DNA from: JALZCH01 sp036400075 | GTDB taxonomy: Bacteria; Acidobacteriota; Blastocatellia; Pyrinomonadales; Pyrinomonadaceae | Length of the DNA stretch: 64,000 nucleotides | Assembly: GCA_036400075.1 (NCBI GenBank) | Contig: DASWLV010000109.1 | Span: forward strand, 25,851-89,850 | Reading direction: 5' to 3' | Shown here: positions 24,813 through 34,900 of the stretch, piece by piece | Numbering within the stretch: position 1 is the stretch's first letter | How the letters are laid out: each line of letters starts with the position of its first letter | Notes under the pieces: model-generated | Databases searched by the model: none | The model's input: the letters and a program-made list of their open reading frames with translations, nothing else | Told to the model about the DNA's origin: nothing | Program-made: the position numbers and the translations under genes

Positions 24813-24986
24813 TTACCTAATAAAAGCGCTTGGGATGGGTTTATCAATTGTAATGCCAAACTGTTCTCCATAAAAAGAATTATTTGAGCTATTCAGCCGA
24901 TACCAAAATCCTTGGCGAAAAACCGCAATGTCAGCTTTGCCGTCTCCATCATAATCGGCAGCTACCGGCGTATCGGAAGGTTCTAA
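24813..24986 (-). pseudogene. C-terminal VCBS remnant of a delta-60/VCBS paralogue
   Basis: A startless frame bounded by TAA codons that encodes one VCBS unit, PSDTPVAADYDGDGKADIAV and FYGEQFGITIDKP, and then the family-type ending IPSAFIR. Further along the same strand, between 24813 and 24716, a second degenerate unit can be read (GITVFRENNDSNW). No start, signal peptide or delta-60 region survives. It lies between the M48 peptidase gene and an intact paralogue and accounts for most of the otherwise empty 24716-25056 interval. Confidence 0.8.
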
Positions 24987-25056
24987 TTATAGTGTCAAAT
25001 ATGACTGTCTTATGAATTTCAAGATGCTTCTACCAGCCTAAAACAATTGCAGAAAT

Positions 25057-27057
25057 CTACAGATTTGCTCTAACAATAGTTTCCAGCATTTGGTTCATTT
25101 CCTTTGTTAACGACTCTCTATCTTTGAATAAATCCCACACCATTCCATTTATAGGCAATGATTCTTTGCTTTTTATTTGATTTGCCAATTTAAACCTATC
25201 TTGAGGACTCGGATGCGTGTCGTCTTCAGTCGTCAGGCTGTTAATGGCTTCATTAAATTCCTGTTCCAGATTTTTTCTGACAGTTTCATCCTGCTCCGTC
25301 ATTTCGTATAAATTCTGAAGCGAGCGGTTGGAATTATATGCAGCATTTATCTCCTTTGCGGCAAGATGATTAAACTCTACGCCGCGACGAACGACGTGCG
25401 TTAAACCTTCGCGGAAAGCATCAGCCCCGTATTGATGAACGGCAACACGATCAGCCAGTATTTCCTGCAACCGAGTCGCCCCGTGCGTGATGCGGCGAAA
25501 GAGAAAGTGATAAACGCGGAGAAATTGAAAGGCGATGTTGTAAACTGTCGCCGTGCCGTTTTGCGCCATTGCTTCAGCCAGCCGAATAATATCATTCTCC
25601 ACACGCAGGGCGACAGCGCCGCCCGCCGTATCGCGGTTCGAAAAATGTCCGTATTCGTGAGCCAGTACGGCGCGAAAAGCATTTTGACTGAAATCGTTAA
25701 GAGTAGCGACACCGATGATAAGAATACGCTCGGCTTTATCCTGCATTTTCATCCTGATGCTTCCGCGTTCATAGACCGCTAATTCGCTGCCGGGCGTTAG
25801 ACGAATTTCATCTACCGGACGGGTATTAATCGCTTTTGCAACGTCGCGCGTCAAAGCCCAAAGCTGCGGCGCTTCATCTTCTCTCAGCGCGCGTCCGGGG
25901 TCGTCCGTTTTGTTTCGCACCAAGAGCGACTTAATCATATAAAAAATCGTCACCGCTCCGACTAACACAAGAATGAGCAGCAATTTGACCGGAATCCAGC
26001 CGAGCCATAAGAAAAACATTATTGTTCCCAATACGGCGACAACAACCAGCAGCATCACGACCGGCTGCGAAAGGTAATAGTAGATTCCTGCGATGGTGAT
26101 AACGTTTTTATAAATTTTACGTAAACCTTCCTGCCCGCCGCCTGTGATGTCATTCGGGTCCGAATTTTCAATCGAGCGCAAAGTTTTGACTGATAGAATT
26201 TTTCCCGCTACGAATAGAGTCAGCAAACCTAAAGCCCAAGTGCCGACCAGATACAGTCCGTAATAAAAATAAGCACCAAACCGGAAATCACCGATAAAAC
26301 TATTGTTCGGAGCATTTCCTGATTGGTATTCTCCGCGTTTTGCTCGTTCTATTCCCGACAAAATTTCTTGTGCGGCTTCGGGCGGCAAACCTAAACTTTC
26401 GGCTTTTCTGATTTCAGCTTCAGCCGCAGCAAAGTTCCCATCGTTAGCCAGACGAATCGAGTTGAAATAATGCGTTGCGATCAAGTCAGGATATTTTTCC
26501 GCTAAAAATCTGGAAGCATCACGAAAATCCTGCTCGCGGTTTAGCGATAAGGCGAAATCCGCGACCGCAATCGCATAATCGGAATCGTTTTCGGTGTCTT
26601 TTTGCATTGCTTCTTTCGACAATGCCAGGGCTTGTTCCAATTCTGTTTCTGTCGGCTGATAGTTATTTACGCCGCGTTCCGTCAGAGCGAGAGCATAACT
26701 GAACAAATTATCGGAAGAACGGTTAAGAGCGAGAGCTTTTTGGCTCATTTTTAAGCCTTCGTCGCGTTTGCCGATTCCAATCAAAGCGAATCCCAAACGC
26801 CTCAGCGCAGGTTCAAAATTCGGAGCTTGCGCGAGAACTTCGTTGTAAAGTCTCGCGGATTCTTCATAATTCTTTTCATCCAAAGCATTGGTTGCGGCTT
26901 TAAATCCGTTAACTGCTTTCGGGGCAATTTTTTGCAATTGCTGCCGGAGTTTTTCTTCTTTATTTAAGTCACGTTCCTGTTGCTGAGCCAAAGTTACACC
27001 GGTTAAAGCAAAGCACAACAAAAAGCAGGCTATCAGCCAATTGTGTGAGATTTTCAT
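25057..27057 (-). CDS. M48 family zinc metallopeptidase with N-terminal TPR domain
   Basis: A 666-residue membrane-bound protease. The signal peptide is about residues 1-24 (ending TLAQ). Residues 45-240 are tetratricopeptide-like repeats, unusual at the N terminus of M48 enzymes, which more often carry them C-terminally. Membrane segments are at about 262-288 and 318-375. The zinc site is HEYGH (His467, Glu468, His471) with the third ligand Glu532 in EILADRVA, as in HtpX/Ste24-like peptidases. A good ribosome-binding sequence AAGGAAAA precedes the ATG. It probably degrades or processes envelope proteins, with the TPRs in the periplasm recruiting substrates. It follows the propeller/vWA/TPR operon by about 140 bases on the same strand, but linkage is unproven. 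Confidence 0.88.
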   Translation of the reverse strand: MKISHNWLIACFLLCFALTGVTLAQQQERDLNKEEKLRQQLQKIAPKAVNGFKAATNALDEKNYEESARLYNEVLAQAPNFEPALRRLGFALIGIGKRDEGLKMSQKALALNRSSDNLFSYALALTERGVNNYQPTETELEQALALSKEAMQKDTENDSDYAIAVADFALSLNREQDFRDASRFLAEKYPDLIATHYFNSIRLANDGNFAAAEAEIRKAESLGLPPEAAQEILSGIERAKRGEYQSGNAPNNSFIGDFRFGAYFYYGLYLVGTWALGLLTLFVAGKILSVKTLRSIENSDPNDITGGGQEGLRKIYKNVITIAGIYYYLSQPVVMLLVVVAVLGTIMFFLWLGWIPVKLLLILVLVGAVTIFYMIKSLLVRNKTDDPGRALREDEAPQLWALTRDVAKAINTRPVDEIRLTPGSELAVYERGSIRMKMQDKAERILIIGVATLNDFSQNAFRAVLAHEYGHFSNRDTAGGAVALRVENDIIRLAEAMAQNGTATVYNIAFQFLRVYHFLFRRITHGATRLQEILADRVAVHQYGADAFREGLTHVVRRGVEFNHLAAKEINAAYNSNRSLQNLYEMTEQDETVRKNLEQEFNEAINSLTTEDDTHPSPQDRFKLANQIKSKESLPINGMVWDLFKDRESLTKEMNQMLETIVRANL

Positions 27058-27196
27058 TGATTGTTTTCCTTTTCTAAGAAGTTGTTTTGAGCCGAAAGAT
27101 GACGCCCGCTCAAATATAATTAATACGATTCAAAATATCAATGTTTTGGTATCTGGAAAGGGCAAACTTCTGTAAAAGAAGCAATATTCTTTTAAA

Positions 27197-28942
27197 TCAA
27201 TTTCTGAGACTTATTGTGACTTGCTCGTTAAGAAAGTTTCGCAGGCAGCTTCTTTTAACTTCAATTCTTTTAATTTTTTCGGTGGAATCAAGCAAACTCT
27301 TTATATTTTCAGTAAAGAAATCATCCGCAGCATTTTTCCGGGCAAGTTGAGAGAAAATCAGGTCGTAAGCATTTTCTCTTTGATCGAAGTTTAATACAGA
27401 CAATTCGGTAAACGAGGAGCTTTTAATTGCATTTCCCGGATTTTTTTCATTAATCCGCACCTGCCGCATAAATTCGGAGCTATTAGACACAATAAGCTCG
27501 TCTCCGAGTACGGCATAGCAGGTTTTCAAACCAAGCATCGGCAAACTGACTTCGCGCCACGATATATCATTTTCGCTTTTTGTTTCCCACAATAATCTAA
27601 CATTAGGAGAAGAAATTACAGTTTTAGACAAAAAGCTTTTAGTGACTGCTGATTCAAACAATTCCCGGTTAAAATTAACAGGTTTATCCAGATTAAAAAT
27701 AGCTGTTTGCTGAAAATCAACAAAAAGCGGCGACGCCAAAACCTTTGGTTCGGTAAATGTCAAAACAGTCTGTGGATTTGCAGGCTGAAGCACATTTGCG
27801 AAATCAATTTCGTAGTTGTGAGGCTGACTTAAAAATTCTTCATTTTCAGCTTCATCAATTGATTTATCAAAATTTTCGATGAGATAACTGTAATCCTCTC
27901 CGTTAAAATCGTCGAAATCAAAAGACCGGTAATAATGATTGCTCGGTTCGTTTTTTTCGGTAATTTCCTGCCGTCTAAACAATGTATTCCGAAATGCGTT
28001 ATTAATAATCAATTTATTCGCCGCCTGCAAGCGATAAAAGGGAGCTTCGACGGGTAAAAAGGCAAGACTCTTTTCGGCTTTTTCCGGTTCTATAGAAGTC
28101 GGATTGAAGGCTTGATTGAGCAGAAATTTTCGGTGTTCAATGATTTGCCCTTCTTCTAACGAAAAATCGAAAACTCCGGCACGAATATTTTTAAGATCAG
28201 CCACATTCGACATCAGCCAGTAATTCTTAAAGTAATAATCTTCGTTCAAAGCAGTTTGATTAACCCAGACGGTTGCCGTGTGCGGTTCTATTTTTTCAAC
28301 CAAAGCTTTAAATGCAGATTCATCAGATAAACTATTTTTACCCGCTTTCCCGTTTATGTTTGCTAAAGTTTGCGCGAGCAGTTTTTCGCTGGTCGCAAGA
28401 ATAAAACGCCCTTTATAATAAGTGAAAATCAGCTCCTGTTTTTGTCGTCCTCTATCTGCCTCCACATTCGTGCGGAAAGCGGTTGTCCCGTCTTCGAGCG
28501 TTTGTTCTTGAAACTTATCTTGATTCTGAATAAATTCCGTTGCCGTAAAAATTGAATCATTCATCGGCGCAATGAAAACAAATTCAAGCTTCCCGATGTC
28601 GTAAATTGCCATTGCGGCTCGGTTTGCTGTTAAATTGCTCAATACATTCAAATCGAGGGGAAAACCGGCTGCGTTGTTGAACTCTTCCCAACGCCTTGCC
28701 AGTTTTAAACCTAAATGGCGATTTTTAAAATCCCTGAAGTTTTCGCTTTCGAGATACTTTTTCTTGAGCGTTGATTCGTTCCAAAGCTTGATCAAAGCCG
28801 GTAGATCGGCAATCTGAACATACACTAGCGCTTCGCGCGGAAAATCATCGGCAGCGTCGAAAGCTTTGCGATTAACCTGCGAAAAGACGATTAGCACCAA
28901 AACGGAAACGACAGTAATTGGTGTGAAGATTTTTAATTTCAT
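27197..28942 (-). CDS. Exported protein of unknown function, last gene of the propeller/vWA/TPR operon
   Basis: A 581-residue protein that I do not recognise. An N-terminal hydrophobic segment (about residues 8-22, ITVVSVLVLIVFS) acts as signal peptide or anchor. The rest is mixed alpha/beta without membrane segments. The first part (FPREALVYVQIADLPALIKLW; ANRAAMAIYDIGKLEFVFIAP) resembles DUF3352-type exported proteins, in which tandem beta-rich domains start with a similar phrase; this is a weak resemblance only. The ATG at 28942 overlaps the stop of the giant TPR gene by four bases (ATGA), so the two are translationally coupled. Its strict linkage suggests a structural or accessory role in the same envelope complex. 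Confidence 0.7.
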   Translation of the reverse strand: MKLKIFTPITVVSVLVLIVFSQVNRKAFDAADDFPREALVYVQIADLPALIKLWNESTLKKKYLESENFRDFKNRHLGLKLARRWEEFNNAAGFPLDLNVLSNLTANRAAMAIYDIGKLEFVFIAPMNDSIFTATEFIQNQDKFQEQTLEDGTTAFRTNVEADRGRQKQELIFTYYKGRFILATSEKLLAQTLANINGKAGKNSLSDESAFKALVEKIEPHTATVWVNQTALNEDYYFKNYWLMSNVADLKNIRAGVFDFSLEEGQIIEHRKFLLNQAFNPTSIEPEKAEKSLAFLPVEAPFYRLQAANKLIINNAFRNTLFRRQEITEKNEPSNHYYRSFDFDDFNGEDYSYLIENFDKSIDEAENEEFLSQPHNYEIDFANVLQPANPQTVLTFTEPKVLASPLFVDFQQTAIFNLDKPVNFNRELFESAVTKSFLSKTVISSPNVRLLWETKSENDISWREVSLPMLGLKTCYAVLGDELIVSNSSEFMRQVRINEKNPGNAIKSSSFTELSVLNFDQRENAYDLIFSQLARKNAADDFFTENIKSLLDSTEKIKRIEVKRSCLRNFLNEQVTISLRN

Positions 28943-31900
28943 AATTTTCTTGTATTTTCCAAATCAATCGTCAAATCTGTCGCCTTCTGATTTTTCATAT
29001 CGTCGAGCTGCTTCAAATAATCTATGCGTTCTTTGTTGATAACCGCCTTTGACCTTTCAAATTCAATTGCTTTCGAATAATTACCAATCTTTTCCGAAGC
29101 ATCGGAGAGCATTTGGAGCAACTCATTGGATTTGGCGTCATTTAGCGTTTCAGCCGATTTTAAAGCTGCGAAAGGCTTGTTTGATAAAGCATAAAATTTA
29201 ATTAATTCATTTCGGGCAGAGTTTTCAGCATCCTTTTCAGCAATTAAAGAATTCAGGAAAAACTCTGTTGCAGCTTCTTCTCGTCCGCCCTTTCCGGCTA
29301 TGAGTCCATTATAAAATTGCGACCAGGAATCAAATTTTGCATCAATGATGTCAATGTTCTCGCCCATATCAAGCAAAGCCCATCGTGCCTCCCAGCGTGC
29401 GGAACGCAAAGCATTACGGGAAGAAATAACCTGCGTTAAAAGATTTACGGCTTCCTGTTTTTCGCCTTTGGCAAAAAGAAGCCTAGCAAGTTCGATTCGG
29501 TTTGAGGAATCATCCTGACTTGCTTCCAGCAATTGATGACGAAACGCAATCGCTGCATCGTTTTGTCGGAATTCAGCGGAAACTTCGGCGGCAATTTTTA
29601 ACGCATTTACCTGATTAATTGAATCAATTGTTTCACTCTGCGTTAGTTTTGCAGCATCAACACCTTCAGACTTAACCGCGTCAATCGCAGCTATTTCGGC
29701 TAAGGCGCTTTCCTTTTGCGTTCCATTACCGATTGCAATCATCAATTGCAGCATTCGCAGCGCTTTCTCAATGTCTCCCTTTTCAAACAGAGCGCGGGCA
29801 AAACCAATAAAATTGACTTCATTGTATTGTCCGAGCGCCAGCATTCGAGCAAAAAATGAGAGAGCAATTTCTCTTCTATCGCTATCCGAATTTTCCTCTT
29901 TCAAAACTTGCAAAATTTCATTAAATCGCTCAAGACTCGGCGGGTTTATTTTCGTCGTGGAATCGCTGACGGAAATTCCGATAAAGCGTTCGGCTTCGAG
30001 CAAATCGAATTTGCCGAGGCGGGTTTGTATCCGTATTTTCTCAAGCCGCAGCCATTCCGGTCGGACATATCTGCCATTTATATCTTTTTCTATTTTTGTG
30101 ATTAACTGTTCGGCTTTTGCATTTTCGCCTTGTCCGACGAGATATATTAAATATTTCTTTTGCCGCTCTAGTCGGTCGTTTTCGAGTTCTTCCGTTTCGT
30201 AATCGTTTTCCTGATCGTAAACGGATTCGGCATCGGCGCTTGTCCAAACTCTTTTCGCGATTGATGTAAAATTATAATCGTAATCATAACTGCTCAACCC
30301 CTTGCTTCGTTCTATCAACAATTCGTAAAACTGATTCTGCCGATTTTTGCCGATCAGAGATTCGTTTATCAACATCGCGGCAAGCGATTTATCGGTTGGG
30401 CGTTTATCCAGAATTTGCAAAAAGTATTCTGATTTTTCTCTTTCGTTTTTAAAAGATGCGGCAAGTGCGCGAATTAGATTTTGAAAATCTTCCGACCGAT
30501 CTGCATCGTTGTTTTGCAAAAATTTGGTGATTATTGATGATAATTTTTCTCGCGCTCTTTCAGCTAAATCTTGTTTCTGCAAAATCTGGGAAAATACTAA
30601 GGCGCTTTTCACATCTTCATCTGCAAGAGCCTTTGACCGGCATTCTTCCGCCAAATCCGTTTTGCCAGCCAAATGATAAGCAGCTCCCAGAGCAGACCAC
30701 GCCGCTTTATCTTCAGGGCTTATTTCAAGAGCTAAACGAAAATGCTCGATTGCCGATTCAGGCACGTTTTTTTCCAGATAAAAAGAGCCAAGCTTGAATT
30801 GTTCTTCCCCATTTCGCGGCTGATTTTCAATCATTGAAACTAAAAATTTTGCGGGTGGCACAGTTTGGTCTCTACGCTCGAAAAGCCATTCGCCGTATTC
30901 GCGCGAGAGTCGAAACCAATCATCGTTAATAAGAAACCGCTTTTTATCGGGTTTTTGTTCGACGAGCTTGCCGATTGATTCAAGCTGCAAGGCTTCACAG
31001 AAAAAACATTCCGCCGTTTCTCCGAACTCCTTGAGCGCAAGCGATGTTTCCGCACGACGCGATAGTTTCCAAGCCGGCGGAAGATTTGCGTTTTCAATCG
31101 CCGCGTGCGCCGGCTCCCGCTCTCCTTTGCCGAGCAGGAAATTGATGAGCTGCAATTGATAGGAAGATGATTTTTCGGTCAAAGATTTCAATTCTTCGCG
31201 ATTTTCCGCATAAAGAATTTCGAGATAGCGAGCGACATCCGAGTTTGAAGAAACAAAAACTTTATTTTCCTTCCAATAAATTGCCCGTAAAGCCTCAAGC
31301 TCTTTTTCCCTGTTATTCAACAGCCGGGCAGTCTCCGCTTTGAGGGCGAGATTCTCGCTTTCGTATTCTTCCAACAATTCAAAAGTTTTTTGATAAGCGC
31401 CGCGCTCGTTGTAAAAGCTGACCAGGTTTTGCAGATAAAAATGCGCATCGGTTGAGAACTTTGCTTCTTTGAGTTTCCTGAGTAAAATCGCTTCTTCCAA
31501 ATCGCCGAAACCGGCTCGGCGGCAAATATTTTGAGCCAGCGAAATTGTTTGATTGCGGTCGTTAGCGAACGAAGTTTTCTCTATTATCTGTTGCAAATCT
31601 TCGTGCAAACGGCTGAGTTCTTCATCCGTGCCAACCGTTTTAGCGATGTTTCCAACTGCTTCGGTCATCGCGCCTTCCAAAATCACGCGCCGTTTTCTCG
31701 CTTCTCCGGCGTCGGTTGAATCGGTTTCGTCGGCTTTTTCAATCAGCTTTTCGCGCAATTGCCAGAGCCTTTGGTTGATTTGATCCAGCGGTTCTTCTTC
31801 GCGCAGGGAATTGACGTATCCGGTAATATCGGAGGCTTTTAATTCTCCATTGAGCGGATTTTCAAACAGCTTTGCGAAAGCCTCTCGATAAAGCTCTCCA

Positions 31901-34900
31901 GCCTTTTCTTTTTCGGAATATTGAAGCCTTTGCGCTTCAGCAAATTGGTCGCTCGTGTTTTTCGGTGTTTCTTCTACGGGGAGTTTCGCTTTCTCGACTT
32001 CGACTTCGGCGAAACGACCGGCTTTTTTCAAAATTTCGATTTTCCTTTTGACGTATTCGGGCGCATCGTTCGTCAACTCCAAAACTTTGTCGAGATTTTT
32101 GACGGCTTCATCAAAATTGTTTCTTTTCGTTTCAAGATCGGCGAGTGCCAGATAAAGCTCGCTCATTTCCGGCTGATTGATGATTGCCGCCCGATAATTT
32201 TTGGCGGCGTTTTCCAAATCGTTTCGCGCCGCGTAAATTCTGGCTAAAACTATGTTCCAGCGATAATTTTTGAAGGCGTCTGCGGAAGTTTTCAAATAAA
32301 AATTCAAAAGCGTCTCAGCGCCGCCATAACGCTCAGCGTAGGAGATGGCATTTTCGACGAGCATTTCATCGTCGGGCTGGCGATTAATAATTTCAATGTG
32401 CTGTTCAATCGCCGATTTATAATCACCGACCTGCGTAAAAGCATCAATCATCTGCTCACGCAAATCAGCTATTTGCTCGTCAAGCTCGCGTCTGTCGGCG
32501 TCGCTTTGTTTGAGCGCGTCAACTGTTTCGCTGAAGGCTTTTCGCATTGTTTCGGTCTTACGGGTTCTTACGCAAACGCCTGCCAACCGGCGAAAATTTT
32601 CCGTATTCGCTTTATCATCGTTGTGCAGCGCAGACAAAATTTGCTCGGCGGAATCGAGTCTATTGAGCTGAATCAATCGCCTTGCCAGCTTTTCTGCGAG
32701 CGCTGTTCGGTAATATCCACGGCTCCGCGACAGAGCGTTTTGCAAAACCGCAACCGACTCGTTTTCAAATCCTAAACGGTAGTAAAAATCAGCCGACTCG
32801 GTTAAAACGCCGTAATTTGTCGGGAATTTTCGGACAAGCTCTGCTAAAACTGCTTTGGCTGAATTCCGATCTCGGTTTTCTTCAAAAGATTCCGCCAATT
32901 GTAAACGATAGGGAATTGCTTGCCGCGGACTACTGACAATTTCCGTGAGGCGTTTCAGCGCCCGTTGCTCGCCGGAAAAATTGTTTTCGGATTGATAAAA
33001 TTCTCCGGCTGCTTCAATAAATTCCTTATCTGCGCTTTGTCGTACGGCTTGATTTAAAAAGCTTTCGGCTTTTTTGCTTTGCTTGATTTTGGTCAGAAAC
33101 TCGGCAAAGCCTAAAGCCAAAAAACCGGAATCTTTTCTTTTTCTCTTTTCAGCTTCAAATGCTGATTCAATCGCCGTCGCAAGTTGCGGCTCTTTTACAG
33201 CCAAAACTGTCAAACGTTTAATGGATTTTCGCTTTTGTTTTTCATCGTTTGCGTTTCCATCCAACGCCTTAACGTATTCGCCGATTGCCCTCGCCTTATC
33301 GTGCTGCGCTTCCAAAATCGCGCCCGCTTCAAACGCATAAAGCGTTTCGTCGCCCTGTTTTGAGCGCAAGCTTTTTATCGTCCGCAGCGCATCCTCGTAT
33401 TGAAAATAATCCCAGTAAACAGTTGCTGTTTCGAGATAAGTTTCCTTTTCGCCGCTCGCGGTTGAAATCAGTTTTTCCCATTGCTCGCGAGATTTTTCGT
33501 ATTGTCCAAGCTCCGCGTAAACTTCTCCGCTTTGGGTTAACGCTTTAGCCGACGAGGGCAGAAAGTCTGCTTCAGAATGCGCCAAAGCCGCTGCTTCTGT
33601 TAAAAATTCGCGGTTTTTTTGCCCCAATGAGCGGGTAAATGAAGTTAATCTACTCGAAAACTCCGGTGTATTCGGATAAAGTCGGTTGAGTTTTCGATAA
33701 GCCTCGATTGCCGCTTCGTAATTCGATAAACGCACCGCCGCGTCAGCCCGAAAAAGCTCATAAATCAAGCCGTCACCAGTGGCTTTCGCTAAAAATTCTC
33801 GCAGCTCGCCTTTGCGCGCCAAATCATCGAGAAACTGTTCGCGGATTTCCTTTGATTCAAAATAATATTCGGCGGCTAAGCTGCGCCATTCGTTTTCGCG
33901 ATTATTTATTTTGTAAAACCGTAAAAGCCCGTTGACAAAAGCCGGATTGTGCGGAAAACGCTCGCGCGCGGATGTGTAAAGTTTTAGATAAAGCTGTTTC
34001 TCGAAATCCGTCGCCGATGCTTTTTCTCCGACAAACTGCGAAAGATAATTTTGCAATTCGGCGTCGTTTAATTTACCGGCTAAATCCTTTGAGAAATCGG
34101 CAAAATCCGTTTGCCGATTTTGCCGCAGAAACCAGCGGGCGAGCTTATCCTGCCAACTGCGGGATTGAAAACGCGCCAGCGCGGCTTGATAAATCTTTAA
34201 TTGGTCTTCGATTAGATTTGTTTGTTCGAGCCACGCCAAACGCTGTTCGTAAAGCCATTCTTCATCCGGGTATTTTTGAATTTCGTTTGAATAAACGGCG
34301 AGAATTTCCGCTGTTTTTTTCTCATTGGCGAGCGAGGCGACAAGTTTTTCCAAAACATCGGCATAAGTGACCGCCCGATTTTTTCGCGCTAAATAATCAT
34401 TGAAAACGTTTGCCTGTTCACCGTAATAATAGGCATAATCACTGTTTTTTGGATTTTCGGCTTGATGTGGAATGTTAATTCCGGCGTCGGAGTCAAACGG
34501 ATTATCCAACACGGATTCGTTTGAAAATTTTGAAATATCCGCAACTTTCGGCTTGAGCAAATTCCCTTGCTTTCCGAGATAATCCAAGAGTTTTTGATAA
34601 ATTCCGCGCTGTTTCTCAGGTTTATCTGCGGCAGCAAAAGCATCGGCTAATTTAAGCGCAACCGCCGGATAATCATCCGCCCTTTCGTATCTTTGCTCAA
34701 ACTCGTTGAGCGCATCTGCGGCAATCTCCGGTTCTTTTGTTGCCGTATAAAGCCGCACAATGTCGAGATACATTTGAGCCAGTTCTTTTGAGGTCGGAAA
34801 CTCCTCTTTGTAAGCAAGAAAAATTCTATAAGCGGCGGCGCGATTGAAATATCGGGTTGCTTCGTTTTCCTGTTCGAGAAGTCGTTCTTTCGGATTAGTA

